Shown: positions 1-12,059 of the stretch, piece after piece | How positions within the stretch are numbered: the stretch's first letter is position 1 | Layout of the letters: every line of letters starts with the position of its first letter | From: Leptidea sinapis | Lineage: Eukaryota > Arthropoda > Insecta > Lepidoptera > Pieridae | Direction of reading: 5' to 3' | Length of the DNA stretch: 64,000 nucleotides | Assembly (NCBI RefSeq): GCF_905404315.1 | Contig: NC_066312.1 | Coordinates: 15,053,001-15,117,000 of the forward strand | Program-made: the position numbers and the translations under genes | The notes under the pieces: model-generated | The model's input: the letters and a program-made list of their open reading frames with translations, nothing else | Told to the model about the DNA's origin: nothing | Database searches by the model: none

Positions 1-616
1 TGTATTAAATACCCCCAGTACAGTCGTGCAGTAAAGGGAAACTACAGCAAATAAATACTTATGACAACTACGATCGGTGTATTAAATACCCCAGGTACAG
101 TCGTGCAGTAAAGGGAAACTACAGCAAATAAATACTTATGACAACTACGATCGGTGTATTAAATACCCCAGGTACAGTCGTGCAGTAAAGGGAAACTACA
201 GCAAATAAATACTTATGACAACTACGATCGGTGTATTAAATACCCCAGGTACAGTCGTGCAGTAAAGGGAAACTACAGCAAATAAATACTTATGACAACT
301 ACGATCGGTGTATTAAATACCCCCAGTACAGTCGTGCAGTAAAGGGAAACTACAGCAAATAAATACTTATGACAACTACGACCGGTGTATTAAATACCCC
401 CAGTACAGTCGTGCAGTAAAGGGAAACTACAGCAAATAAATACTTATGACAACTACGATCGGTGTATTAAATACCCCAGGTACAGTCGTGCAGTAAAGGG
501 AAACTACAGCAAATAAATACTTATGACAACTACGATCGGTGTATTAAATACCCCAGGTACAGTCGTGCAGTAAAGGGAAACTACAGCAAATAAATACTTA
601 TGACAACTACGACCGG
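1..616. repeat. 77-bp tandem satellite array, 8 units
   Basis: Eight head-to-tail units begin at 1, 78, 155, 232, 309, 386, 463 and 540, all exactly 77 bp. They are nearly identical: the visible differences are CCCCCAGT versus CCCCAGGT near the start of the unit and GATCGG versus GACCGG at its end (the latter closing units 5 and 8). The array is cut by the left edge, so its true size is unknown. Units carry no long ORF. The homogeneity implies recent amplification or gene conversion. Confidence 0.97.
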
Positions 617-1239
617 TCTGTTAAGAGCGTATCGACAGATTGAAGAAATATTTTCATTGTTGTCTGCAATCGTATGAAGTTATCATCAATTAAAGCTATT
701 ATCATATTTCTGTGCATGCTAGTATCATATTCTGATCGACTCAATATTTAACTTTATTGGGATTTTTTAGCGTGGGTATATTAGTGATAAGTATCCGGTA
801 TTTTGTAATGATTTGCAAGAGAGAGTCTTCATTTCTAGTAAAAACAAAATAGTTCCTATATAAGGCCTCGATGAAGTCATCGATGATAAAAGATGGGGAC
901 CACCACCTACAAAGTTGACAGCTCTGTACTCACTTTAGGTAATATACACTGCAATATAGAATTTTGACATGAAGAATTTATTCCAAATTTGATTATTGAA
1001 AAAAAAATACCGATCGAATTGATAACCTCCTCCTTTTGGAAGTCGGTTAAAAATAAAAATAATCTAGAAGCATTCAAATTATAACAATTTTTAAAGAGAG
1101 ACTTGTTACATGTTTTAATGTCATCTAATAAATCTTAAAGGTACCTTAATTCAAATTCATATTCAAATATTTTTATTTAAAAAAGGGATATGATATCACT
1201 TAATGAAAGTCAAAAACTACCAAACATTCCAAAAGGTAT
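617..1239. other. Non-coding stretch with a dispersed-repeat end
   Basis: No coding signal. Around 995-1052 lies a sequence (ATACCGATCGAATTGATAAC, then CTCC and CTTTTGGAAGTCGG) whose reverse complement resembles 24093-24140. Both look like copies of the same dispersed repeat in opposite orientation. Confidence 0.45.
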
Positions 1240-1600
1240 GCCTCACACCTGAGAAGAACGGGCGCCACAAACTCAGCGGGCTTCTTTTTTTTTCATAAAA
1301 TATGGTTACAAAGTAACATCGTACAATTAAACTTATTATTTAATAGCATGAGAGCGGTTGCTCCATTCCCAATCTCTGGTTCTGGTACATTAAGAAAGTC
1401 ATTTATGTTAAAGTAACCTTTACCACACAAAAGTTCTTAACAATTCCTTTGAGTTCCGTAATACATTTGTTTTAAACATTTTCTTAGCTCTTGTTGTAAC
1501 TCTCTGTAGCTCCACAAAAGACTTACTAACTCGACTTAGCCGAGTAGTAGGCATTATAAGTTTATGTCTGTTCTTGGTGTTAACATTAACATTGCTGTTA
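1240..1600 (-). mobile_element. LINE 3' end (CR1/jockey-like), degenerate
   Basis: Read on the minus strand this encodes the tail of a non-LTR retrotransposon ORF2: pieces such as LIMPTTRLSRVSKSF and CGKGYFNINDFLNVPEPE, followed by a stop near 1300 and a 3' untranslated tail. The two coding pieces are in different frames, so it is a dead 5'-truncated copy. Family membership is judged from the usual C-terminal layout of such proteins (TRLS..hkSF, then CxKgYy..dFL). Confidence 0.7.
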
Positions 1601-2756
1601 TTGCATGAAACGAAGATTTAAGTGCTGTCTAAAAACTATGTCGTTAATGATCAGTTCTATTCAAGATGATATAATTTTAATTAATATCTGATCTCATTAT
1701 CAAAGATCAATGACAAGACAATTCGAGCATAGCTTGATTTTCTAGAATCCAGATACTTATAATACAATTAATCAGACAGAAACAGAACATTAATTAAATC
1801 TTAATTATATTATAAAGCTACTCCCAAGTGACTTGAAACTTTGTTCTATAATGAAACCTTCGATAATATTTGTAACAAAGACCTTTCCTTAGTCAAAGCA
1901 AAGATAATAAGTATTTTATGAAGCTAGGTTTAATATAAGAATGAAGGTAATTAAATCTTTGGACTTAACACAGAGTATAGATAGATACTTACGTGTAGAT
2001 TTTATGATAAATCAAGGCTATATCATCAATTAATTCTGTATATTTATCTCAGTTTCTTATGTAGTTATATGACGATAAATCTTCTCTATACAATTAAACT
2101 AAAACTAAAACAATGTAGTCTACTAAAACTAAACAATACAATTTAAAGCAATCAGAAAGTTTAGTAGTGATGTCGATGTCTTGACAGATTGTGAAACCAA
2201 ATAATAATTATGGAAAGAAATGGCTCGTACAAAATAAACTGCGTTCTCATTTGGATGTAGTTCCTGAAAAACGTTCGAAGCCACGAACACCACATTTTAA
2301 GGAATTCATGTTTAAAGTTTAATAAATATTAGTGTATTCCATACATGTGGGTTGGGTTACTAAGTCATGGTGTCATTTAAAGAGTGACAGTAGGGCTACC
2401 ATTTTTTGTTAGTCCGTTAATATGAATCACATGACCTGTTATGTGTTATTAACTCAATTTCGACATGATTGTGGTTTGGAACGTTTTTCTGGAATTACGT
2501 CCAATTAGCAAACAGAAAAAATTAAAAGACATTCATGTTTACAAATGCCAAAGACTATCAATGGAGTAAGTATAAAAATGTATGCAGAAGATTTTTTTTA
2601 TGAAAAAAAGGGACGAGACCACCGCTTAGGAGGAGTTCACTGTCAACACACGTACAGAAGAATTATATATATTAAAACTTAACATAGCATATTATATATT
2701 GAAGTATAGAACATTATTACATCCTCAGTATCTTAATATTTTAAACATTTATCACA
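1601..2756. other. AT-rich intergenic DNA, nothing recognised
   Basis: I see no ORF with coding character, RNA gene or clear repeat here. A short piece near 2608-2650 (GGGACGAGACCACCGC) may be the edge of the SINE-like family found at 19176. Confidence 0.4.
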
Positions 2757-3062
2757 TACTAGCTGACCCGACAGACGTTGTTCTGTATATAAAATTAAAT
2801 TTATTTTTTTACCTCCTGAAAAAGTTAAAAAGATATAAATTCTAGTAAGTTATTGATTTTAAATTATTCTTTCAATTTGATTTCTGAACTACGGGGGACT
2901 CATCAAAGGAAAAAAAATTGTTGTTTTTATTTAATTCCGAGCATTTTCATATTTATTCACCTCTTAAACCTTCTCTGTACTTCCACGAATAATTCAAGAC
3001 CATAATTAGCCAAATCGGTCCAGCCGTTCTCGAGTTTTAGCGAGACTAACGAACAGAAATTC

Positions 3063-3105
<43 letters not shown>
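2757..3105 (-). mobile_element. Helitron-like non-autonomous element
   Basis: The left boundary reads ACTAGCTGACCCGACAGACG, the reverse complement of the GGTCAGCTAGT terminus seen at 5925 and 57585. The right part holds a conserved block (CGGTCCAGCCGTTCTCGAG) and ends in a run of TA dinucleotides at about 3068-3101. On the minus strand it would end in CTAGT, as Helitrons do. There is no Rep/helicase coding sequence. The Helitron assignment rests on the terminus and on memory of similar lepidopteran repeats. Confidence 0.5.
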
Positions 3106-3490
3106 GATTAGTAACATAAAAATACACATTTTTAACTACTTGCAAGATGTACGAGCATGAATTACCAAATATAAATTTAATGGCCATTTTAGTTCTTTGT
3201 ACGTTTCATTTAAATTTAAATACTCTGTTGAATATTATTGAAGTCACTTCAAAGCGCATTAGAACTGGCTGCTCACTTTAGTGATGGCTGACTTATTTCA
3301 TTAGCTTTAGTGCACCTGGCAGCTTTCAACGTTTGACATAAATGGAAATGAATGAAGAATTTGCTATTTCATAAGTACACTCAACACATTCTTTATAACT
3401 GTAATAAAATTTAATTCTATTAGTATTATTTAAATTGTTGTAGAGCTATGATTTTATAGTTACTTTCCTGCAAGTTTATTAAAAAAAAAA

Positions 3491-3890
3491 AGCATAAAAA
3501 GGCATTTATTTTCTCAAAATTGGTTCCTTTAGAATTTATTTTGATGTCATTTCTTATACTACTAGATATTACTACCGCTTCGGAAACAAATGGCGCTCTG
3601 AGAGAGAAGAAGCGGCGCAAGAAACTCTCCCAACATTCTTTTTTTTGCGCTCTATTCAATAAAAATATACAATATTGTACAGTCATTTCTATCGCTATAA
3701 ATTAATCACAATCTAGTCCCAGGCTGTCCGATTATTTAGATATTCAGCAGTAGAGTAATTGGATTTACGACAGAGCCATTTTTTTTATAAAACATTTAAA
3801 TTTATTTATAGATTATCTATGCCTGAACAGTGGCTGAGACTTTATTGTAGAAGTGTATACATTTACCTTAAAGCTATGTATCTTATGTAT
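3491..3890 (-). mobile_element. LINE 3' end, family A copy 1
   Basis: Nearly the same sequence recurs at 6122-6580 and 23137-23675, all in the same orientation. Shared blocks include GGCATTTATTTTCTCAAAAT, ACAAATGGCGCTCTGAGAGA and CAATCTAGTCCCAGG. The longest copy (23 kb) shows that these are the 3' end of a non-LTR retrotransposon on the minus strand. This copy keeps mostly the 3' untranslated part. Confidence 0.75.
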
Positions 3891-4858
3891 ATATTATTAT
3901 TTCCAAAACTATTTTCATAACGCTTCTGCGTTACGATTGCGTAACTTATTTTTAGGCTTTTGTAAGAAAACCCATTTAGCATCACATTGTTATACCTCTG
4001 TCGGATAAATTTTGTTCATTTTGTTTTTGGTAACTTTTTCCGATATTTTAATAGTTATTCTGAATAAAGTCAAACTAATGAAATATCGTAACAATCGCTT
4101 TAGTGCAGTACTTTTTTTCAAAATTGTTTAACTAGCACGATTTTGGCACATTACCATAAATAGCGTAGAGTAAAAGTAGAGTTCGCAATGACAGAATCAA
4201 CTAGTACACTAGTTGAAAGATAAGAATTGTTGAATTAAATTGAACCAAACTTATTTGTGGACCCCTCAGTTACTTGCTACTTTTCAACTCACTATAATAT
4301 TTTCAGCTCACATATTATGTAGACTTTCTGCTAAAACCTAACGGAAGAGTATTTACAAATGTTCAGTGATTAATAATATATGTTCGATACCTGTGCCTTA
4401 GTTCGTGGCTTGTTAATTAACTGTCCGCCAATGCAGCTATAGAAATAAATTCTATGACGACGAGTTTCAATTTATATTTGCGATGTGGCATCATAATTGA
4501 AAAGAGCACACATAATGAATAACCATCGTATGTTACACCTAATTATTTCGTTCCAGTTAGGTTAACCAAATGGGAGCAGACCATGTATTAATTTAATAAA
4601 ATGTGAAAATAATACAATGGTTGGATGTTTACTCAAATTTAACGTTAGGCCGTTATACACACGTTTCGCATAAATTCTCTTGCTGTTAGGCAACAGATGA
4701 AAATAGGTCAGGTTTTATTACTTTAGAGTGCGTGACAAGCTACGTCTTACACTCGCGATCTGTGTGTCAATTTGTGTTGGTGTGAGTGCATTGCTCAAAA
4801 TAAAAGTTAACTGTCAACCTCTACTGTTTTCGACGTTTCCACAGCTGTCGAAGTCCAT
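3891..4858. other. Intergenic DNA, nothing recognised
   Basis: AT-rich sequence with only short chance ORFs and no convincing repeat or RNA gene. Confidence 0.4.
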
Positions 4859-5055
4859 TTACGGCCGTTCAATAACCTATCTATTCTTAGTTTTACTTTA
4901 CAGAGATAGACAAACCTATCCTTTATCTAACCTATCGACATAAAGAATTGTACTATAACTATATTGGACATAACTATGGATAGATAAGATCTTGTCATTA
5001 AACGGTGACAGCAATGTATCCGTAACTAGAGATACGTAATTGAAAACGGCCGTTA
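4859..5055. mobile_element. MITE with TAACGGCCGTT termini, copy 1
   Basis: The ends are inverted: TTTACGGCCGTTCAATAACC on the left, and TAACGGCCGTTTTCAATTAC as the reverse complement of the right end. The same palindromic AACGGCCGTT core bounds a second element at 51417-51735 in a LanA intron. The element is about 0.2 kb and non-coding, so it looks like a miniature inverted-repeat transposable element. Superfamily unknown. Confidence 0.55.
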
Positions 5056-5487
5056 GACGTGTAAATGATCTAAGCAAATTCCATTTAAATAGTAATATAT
5101 CGCTTATGTACGAATGCTTCTAATTTTAATCATACGATTACTATTCATACTACATATTCATCTAAGTGCAGTATGAGATAACGTACTTCTGAGTATAAGC
5201 AAAGACTATCTAATAGTACAGTATAAGCAAGTATGTACCTGAATAAAGGCAGGATCATAGGGTTGCAATATACTAGACAAATAAGGCTTGCAAGTGAGAA
5301 GAACATCTATAACGGTGAGATAGCAATAAAGAAAAAGTAAGCGAATCTATTGTTACTGTAACCAATATTGATTGACGATTCGTAAACAGTCAACCACGCT
5401 TGGCAGTAGCTCCTTAGTATTTTGAATATTAAACCACTACAAGCTGATATTGAAATATTAGCAATAAATGAGACGCAATAACAATGT

Positions 5488-5535
5488 GGAGCCACAAATA
5501 TATGTCTGGTGTGTTCTAGACATATTATATTTGTG
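5488..5535. repeat. Imperfect inverted repeat (hairpin)
   Basis: CCACAAATATATGTCT is followed after a short loop by AGACATATTATATTTGTGG, giving an arm of about 16-19 bp with small bulges. No gene assignment. Confidence 0.5.
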
Positions 5536-5639
5536 GCCCGACGTACATGTACACACTACCTACACAGTGTAATTGTCTTGGATTCTCAAATGACTGGAAA
5601 TAGTTCACAATGATAAAATAATAAAAAAGTGTATTATCT

Positions 5640-5932
5640 TAAATTTTTATGTCGCGGTGTTTGTAGTTAAACTCCTTCGAAACAGCTTGACCGATTCTCA
5701 TGAAATTTTGAGTGCATATTGGGTAGGTCTGAGAATCGGACATCTATTTTTCATCCCCCCAAATGTTAAGGGTGGTCCGCACATTTTTTTTAAATTTGTT
5801 TGATTATGAGTTAGCATTAAAAAATACATACAACTTCAAATTTTCACCCATCTACATTCAACAGTTACTTTTGTATCGCGATTTTAATATCGGCAAAACA
5901 ACGTTTGCTGGGTCAGCTAGTTATTCTATAAA
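5640..5932 (+). mobile_element. Helitron-like non-autonomous element, copy 2
   Basis: Closely matches 57275-57590. Shared blocks include GCTTGACCGATTCTCATGAA, GTGCATATTGGGTAGGTCTG and TTTTGTATCGCGATTTTAAT, and both end in GGTCAGCTAGT. No transposase is encoded. The CTAGT terminus fits a Helitron derivative. Confidence 0.55.
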
Positions 5933-6121
5933 TTCTAGTGTGAGCTAGTCGATCATAATTAATAAGTTACGCAAACAAAACAAAGCTTGTTTGAATTTCA
6001 AATACGGGCTGCCTATACGACTGTCAGTAGTTGCACATAGTTGTACATATTGGTAAATGTTTGATTACAACCCTATACCAATACTAAAGGCACAGTTTGC
6101 ATAATATGTCTACTGTGCTAA

Positions 6122-6580
6122 AGGCATACAAGGCATTTATTTTCTCAAAATTGATTCCTTTAGAATTCTTTTTGATGTCATTTTTAATAACTACTAGATA
6201 CTACTACCGCTTCGGAAACAAATGGCGCTCTGAGAGAGGAGAAGCGGGGCAAGAAACTCTCCCGGCATTCGTTTTTTTGCGCTCTTTTCAATAAAAATAT
6301 ACAATATTGTACAGTTATTTCTATCGCTATAAAATAATCACAATCTAGTCCCAGGTTGTCCGATCATTTAGATATTCAGCAGTGGAGTAATAGGATTTAC
6401 GACAGAGTCATTTTTTTTGTAAAACATTTAAATTTATTTATAGATAATGCCTGAACAGTGGCTGGGACTTCATTATAGAAGTGTATACATTTACCCTTAA
6501 AGCTATTATGTATCTTATGAAGCCTACTAGAATTAGTTACAAGCAATCCCTTATTTCTAGTGTTCTAATAATGAAAATCA
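6122..6580 (-). mobile_element. LINE 3' end, family A copy 2
   Basis: Same sequence and orientation as 3491-3890, extended further 5' into the coding end (up to the TTAGTTACAAGCAATCCCTT block near 6535). Differences from copy 1 are scattered substitutions and short indels. Confidence 0.75.
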
Positions 6581-7442
6581 AATCAAAGGTTTGGAATATC
6601 AACCGTTGGCGAGCTAATTTGATACAAATATTTTGTTGCTGAACTTTGTACTATAGCATATAATTACAGTTTGAATTTTAAAGATGATTTCATTTTTCGG
6701 AATGTACTAACATCGTGAACTACCTGTTAACGTAAGTGAATAATAATAATAACTTGCGCTGCTTCATAGCTGTTTGTACTTTGTACCATACATCCAAATC
6801 ATTTGATGGATCTTAGAAATTTGCATTTCGATGCAGTTTTTAATACCTTTCTTGTTTATATCCAATTAGGTCTTTGAAGTGATAACTTCATTAGGCACGT
6901 TGGGCACTTACGTGCTTTAATGACCGTAACGATAAAGATAATAAATATACATATTAATCGCGAAAACCACTGCGGTATCGCGTCCGCCTCCTCCTACCCA
7001 CTTGTGTGAGCGCGAGCGACATACATTTCATGTAATTCACTCAATAGTGTGTAAGGTTATACAGTTAAAACACATCAGCTATACTGAGATTGTCGTTAGT
7101 GCTCTCTATCCCACGCCACTTTATAGGCCTGGGCCAAAATGTTCACTCAAACTTCACCAGTTAATCATATTCCATCGTGTTAGAGATATTATTAGCTGTA
7201 AGATAAATATCTGATATTATTGTGATAATAAATGTGTTACTTAATTAAGATAATAAATTGTATTTTGAGGAATTTTTTCTTCATTTTCACGTGTAGGTAA
7301 CAAGTGTTTTAGATTTGCCGCCAATTCACAAAAACAAATGACAAATGAATGCAATATACTACATTAGGTTACCAAACAGTTCTAAAATTAAAATTCAAAA
7401 TAAGTTTTCATTTGCAATGTTTCTAACTGGCCAATTCTAAAC
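6581..7442. other. Intergenic DNA, nothing recognised
   Basis: No coding signal seen. A slightly GC-richer patch lies near 6965-7020 (CGCGTCCGCCTCCTCC) but has no other promoter feature. Confidence 0.4.
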
Positions 7443-7640
7443 ATGTTACCCACGTATAAGCTGTTTTCTAGAGTTATCACGAATCATCTCGAGCGCAGAT
7501 TCGACGACTTCTAGTCTCCCGAACAAGTCGGATTCCGAAAAGGCTTTGGCACCATAGACCACATACATACGCTGCGGCAGATTAGGTATACAGAAGACGG
7601 AGGAGTACAACTCTTTGAGTTGTGGTTTCATCTATAGGGT
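7443..7640 (+). pseudogene. Reverse transcriptase fragment of a LINE
   Basis: The plus strand reads LPTYKLFSRVITNHLERRF, then EQVGFRKGFGTIDHIHTLRQ, then EDGGVQLFELWF. This is the fingers/palm region of a non-LTR reverse transcriptase (YKLxSrvItnRLe ... EQaGFRkgygTiDHihtl). In-frame stops break it and the YxDD catalytic block is not present, so it is an isolated relic. Confidence 0.75.
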
Positions 7641-7869
7641 CTACTTTACAATTGATAATCTGCTCAGCCCCGATATTTGCATATTAGGACATTGACTTGA
7701 CATGTCGTAATTTATATCAGAAATGAGGGTTATCACTTTAAAACATAACAAATTGTTAAGATTTGCAAGATTTTCTACTAGCTTTAACCCTATTAGTTAG
7801 TGTTACACAGCTGCCATATGCAGATAATATATTCCTTGTCGTTTAGGCAGCGTTCGAATGTTTCCGTCC

Positions 7870-8010
7870 GACCCGTTTGACTACAAAAAAGGCTTTCTAT
7901 TGGTAACAGAATTTTCAAAATTGGTTCAGTAGATCCAGAGATTACCGTCTAAAACCTTACAAACTCTAGCTCTTCATAATATTAGTATGTAGATATAAGT
8001 AGGATTGATT
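7870..8010 (+). repeat. Dispersed repeat tail
   Basis: Holds TTGGTTCAGTAGATCCAGAG and ends ATAATATTAGTATGTAGATA. I recall this sort of ending (agatcc.gagatta ... ataatattagtatagat) from many copies in moth and butterfly genomes. No coding sequence. Confidence 0.4.
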
Positions 8011-8667
8011 CATCATGATTTAAAACTAAAATAAACTTAGCAATATTACTAATATTATGGCTTTTAAACGTTTCACTACAAAACTAGTTAAGAAGTAAAC
8101 AACATGCTTTATTTTGGGGGAAAATATACCCAAAGATTTCAGCACAACGCTTTAGTTACCGACACAATAAATCCCTGAAGCACCTGTTAGAGTGAAATAT
8201 GACGGTAAACGAGCAACAAAGCGATTCGAACACATCCTGTAGGTACATGAAATAAATCCATCGCAAGGAATTTGTGGTTTATTTTTGTTATCGACTTTTA
8301 AAGATAATCATACTATATTTTTATGTAAGTACTGGCTCATTGCAATTTATAACCATGCCCGCAAAAATCTAAACAAACTAACATTTTAAATTTGCCTCTC
8401 AATATATTCTTGGTAATGTTATGTAGGTATGTACATAGACACATTATTGAAAATTTCAGAAACTGTCATAATCGTAATATTAACACCAGGAATAAACGTA
8501 AACTGATAAATAAAACTCTTTTCAAAAGATTTAAACGCATGTAATTAAAACTGTAGTTAACTCGAAGTTTCGGATCCTTTTCAGAGCACGTTTTAAGTGT
8601 TCTCAAATGTATTTTATTTTAATGTGCAAGACTCGCGTATAAAAAAAATACTATGTGTAACCTAAAC

Positions 8668-8740
8668 TTATTCATCATCATCATCAGCCGAAAGACGTCC
8701 ACTGCTGGACAAAGGTCTCCACCAAAGATTGAAACCAACA
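8668..8740 (+). repeat. SINE/LINE-like fragment (CATCATCATCAGCC)
   Basis: Holds TTCATCATCATCATCAGCCG followed by GTCCACTGCTGGACAAAGGT, a motif pair I associate with a very common dispersed lepidopteran retroelement. Only about 70 bp is recognisable. Confidence 0.5.
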
Positions 8741-9744
8741 AATCAAGATTAAAACGACGCAGATGATTATACAAGAATAAAATGTAATTCCATTGCAAGT
8801 TAACTTTATAAAATATCTACCCGTTTTCTTGAATATAAGAAATATTTTTCAATCATACATAAAATAATGATAGAGCATAGCCATTGAATAGCTGACAAAC
8901 AGCGTCTACAAAAACTTTACAGGCAATTGGGAGTAGTTTTAACGAGGCAATATCTTCTTTTTACGATGAACGATAATACCGTAACCTAGTTTGAATTAAG
9001 TTGAGACGTATTTACAGACCAATAAAATATATATTTGCGTTTACGATATTTTTGATACCTATGCGGTATTTTTTATAAAACAGAGTATAATACTAAAAAA
9101 TACTTATAAATTAAATTGGAGTGTCTGTTTGTACTGTAAAACAAATTCTTCCAATTGTCGAGTCTGATTTTGACTATGCTGCAAAACGACTGGGCTATTT
9201 TACGGGACTTTCACTGGCAGATAGCTAATATTTTTAGACATAAGTATGTACGTCATTAAATAATATACCTTATATTTTTAACATTTGATAACAAGGTGCG
9301 TAAACAAGCAAAACTGATGTATTATCGACACGAGAACAGGCATTAAGTATACAATTATTGGTAATATGAGTAAAATATGTTTAAGTCAGCATATACCTTT
9401 TTTACGTGAGCCTTGGAAAAGCTTTTTTAAAAACAACTTTTTTTATTATGCGAGCATTTATTTAATTAAAATTAGTGCGAGTGTTGAGGATGGTTGCTCA
9501 GAGTGGACTGACTGGAGAGTGTGTGTCAAATAGAGGTGTATGGGATGCTGAGTAAGATGGATGGCAGAACGGATAAGAGGATTGAACTATAAGGAATGTT
9601 AATTACAGAATAAAGATATACAAGAATGACAGTCACGTAGACGAACGTCGTGTTCAGTCTGATTCATACCTATAAGATAAAGTGCTTAAATTAAAGAAGT
9701 TTTCACTTCAAAGGGTATGTGATTAAAACCACGTGACAGAAGTG
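8741..9744. other. Intergenic DNA, nothing recognised
   Basis: A less AT-rich patch at about 9480-9600 has no sustained reading frame. Otherwise no feature seen. Confidence 0.4.
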
Positions 9745-9947
9745 AATACATACTTTTTCCCTTACTACACCAGAGGAATCACAGGAGTGATGCCGACCTT
9801 TAAGAAAAGTGTAAGCGCTTTTTTTGAAGGGACCCATGTCGTATCGTACCGAGAACACCGTACACGGAAGCTCATTCCACAGCTTTGTAATACGTGGAAG
9901 AAAGTTCCCCGAAAAACGCACTGTGGAGGAGCGCCACAATTACTATA
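9745..9947 (-). mobile_element. LINE C-terminal fragment, family B copy 1
   Basis: The minus strand encodes RSSTVRFSGNFLPRITKLWN, continuing with [24 protein letters not shown] and a stop. The same protein end is encoded at 46325-46860 and, more decayed, at 11335, 34925 and 40790 (plus strand). It is the end of ORF2 of a non-LTR retrotransposon, 5' truncated. Confidence 0.8.
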
Positions 9948-10789
9948 AAACGAAAACGATTTTGTTGAGCTAAGTTTTAGGTAAGTAAAGTCTGAGCAAA
10001 GTCTAAGTACGCTCTATAGATCTCAGTCTAAGTTCTAAATCCTAATTTTATTTCATAATACTAGAGGTACCTTGTTTGAGAAATGTGTGAAACATTACCC
10101 CTTAACAGAACAACTTGACATAGCAGAGCGAGACAGCTGAGTTCCATTCAAAATCGAACAAAATAAAGTGGGATCAAAGATCAAATTAAAAGGGGATAGT
10201 TAAGGACACATCTGGTTTTATAGCACATATTGTGTGTCCGAAATTATCTCAGTAATAAAGCAGTATTATCTATATGATCGAGGATTGATACCTTTCAAGT
10301 GAGTAACTAACATAAATAATGTTGTTTTGTTATAGTCAGTAAGATTAAGTCATTTTTATTTGCGTTATCGTGTTAGATAAAATTGGTACTCACGTAGTTC
10401 TTAAACTGATCTAACACAACCAAACCTGTACCTAATCATACTTTATCAAATGCTAGGTAGTTTTTGACTTTCAATAGGTGATTCCATATCCTTTTACCAC
10501 AACCGGAGTGGTTCCAATGATGAGAGTGAAAATGGCATCTCATGAAAATCTGCAATAACATAATTCAAAAGATGCGTTGCTTGCCTTTGGGTGAAAAATC
10601 CAGATCTTTCAGCTTAATATTACTCAGGGCCTAGTTTCAAGATCCACGTGAAGCTTAAATACATTCAAATAATTATTGTCTAGCAAAAGTATGACTATGG
10701 TGTATGACCACCACATGTAACAACCACCTAGTGGTTAGTATATAATATTAAACATTAGAAGGAAGGTTAGTCGAATGTATCGGTATATA
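9948..10789. other. Intergenic DNA, nothing recognised
   Basis: No coding region or clear repeat. A piece near 10455 (AGTTTTTGACTTTCAATAGG) is the reverse complement, roughly, of 1203-1222, probably repeat debris. Confidence 0.4.
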
Positions 10790-11316
10790 TAATCGGATAT
10801 TAGTAAGTAAAGTAACGATACTAGATGTCATTCACTATTCACTAGGTACTATTTGTCAGTTTCAATATATGCAGATCTTTTTTGTAACACATTTTAATTT
10901 ATGGATCACTAGAAGCGTCTATGTAAATACCTTATCTTCGTTTCATGTTAGTAATTTTGTCTATCACTAGATAGCATTTGTCAGAGTTCATTAATATGCC
11001 GACACACTCTTTGTTTCAAAATGCTAAATCTGTGGACCACTAGATGTCTCTATGTAAATACATCGTGTTCATTTCATGCTAGTAATATTGCCTATCACTA
11101 GATGACATTCCTTACCGTTTATTAATACGCCGACAGTCTTTGTTTCAAAATGCTTATCTGTGGACCACTAGATGTCTCTATGTAAATACATCGTGTTCAT
11201 TTCATGCTAGTAATATTGCCTATCACTAGATGGCATTCGTTAGAATTCATTAATACGCCGACACAATCGGTTGCAAAATGCTTAATCTGTGGACCACTAG
11301 ATGTCTCTACGCAAAT
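10790..11316. repeat. Diverged tandem repeat, ~128-131 bp period
   Basis: The block CCACTAGATGTCTCTATG and its relatives recur at about 10912, 11043, 11171 and 11300, spacings of 131, 128 and 129. Each unit also carries CTAGTAAT, CTATCACTAGAT and a GCCGACA block. Units differ by tens of per cent at the 5' end and are close in the middle, so this is an older array than the 77-bp one. It abuts a LINE fragment at 11335. Confidence 0.85.
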
Positions 11317-11334
11317 ATCTCAACAAATCTTTCT

Positions 11335-11530
11335 AAGACCACCCCCCTTCTCTTGCAACACCAGAGGAATCACAGGAGCATTTCTGGCATTTATGGAAAG
11401 TGTGCGCACTTTTTTTTGAAAATCCCCATGTCGTATCGTCCAGGAACCACCTCACAAGGAAGCTCACAGCTTGGTTGTACGTGGAAGAAAGTTCCTTGAA
11501 AACCGCACCGTGGAGGAAGAGCCCTATACA
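11335..11530 (-). mobile_element. LINE C-terminal fragment, family B copy 2
   Basis: Matches 9745-9947 and 46400-46580 (blocks CAACACCAGAGGAATCACA, CCCATGTCGTATCGTCCAGG, GTGGAAGAAAGTTCCTTGAA). The minus-strand frame is broken. It begins immediately after the ~130-bp tandem array. Confidence 0.75.
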
Positions 11531-11943
11531 CGTAAGACCTACTACTACATTTTACATTTTGATATTTTTATATGAAAACGTAGCAGCAGCCATAGCGTAT
11601 AAGCTCGTAAATAATCTATATTTAAAGGTATTATTTAAATTAAACAAACATGTCTCTAGGTTAACATTTATTGAAAATGGAATGCCGAATAACGTATTCG
11701 TGGAAGATGTCTGACATACACATAATTCATTACAAGAAATAATCACTAATCCTATACCTATTGAAACATCTTAGAAGTTTGAAAGTAAACTAAATTAGTT
11801 CGGTCTAGTAAAGATCTAGTTATTCCTACATGGGGTATTAGCAATATTGTTTTCACCGGAAATTCAACTTAGTTGCTTGTAGCAACTTGTTATAAAACTG
11901 CGGAAGACAAGCATATCAGATAATTATTATCGTTATTAACTAT

Positions 11944-12051
11944 TCATCGGATGATATGCATATCAGCAATTGGCATAGGGACGGCTTCTGGGCTGAAGTC
12001 GGTACCGGTGTCGGCGTAGGAATGTAAAGCGTGAAAATCAAGAAGCCCTAG
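11944..12051 (-). CDS. Exon-like open frame, unrecognised
   Basis: On the minus strand a pyrimidine-rich tract ending TTTAG precedes an open frame of 35 codons beginning LGLLDFHALHSYADTGTDFS and ending MHIIR and a TGA stop. Composition is less AT-rich than the surroundings and amino-acid usage is balanced, so it could be a terminal exon or a fragment of a retroelement. I do not recognise the peptide and found no partner exon with matching phase nearby. Confidence 0.2.
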   Translation of the reverse strand, partial: LGLLDFHALHSYADTGTDFSPEAVPMPIADMHIIR

Positions 12052-12059
12052 CTAAAGAG

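Noticed and set aside
1..616. CRISPR-like array
   Set aside because: Whole 77-bp units repeat with no unique spacers; it is a satellite.
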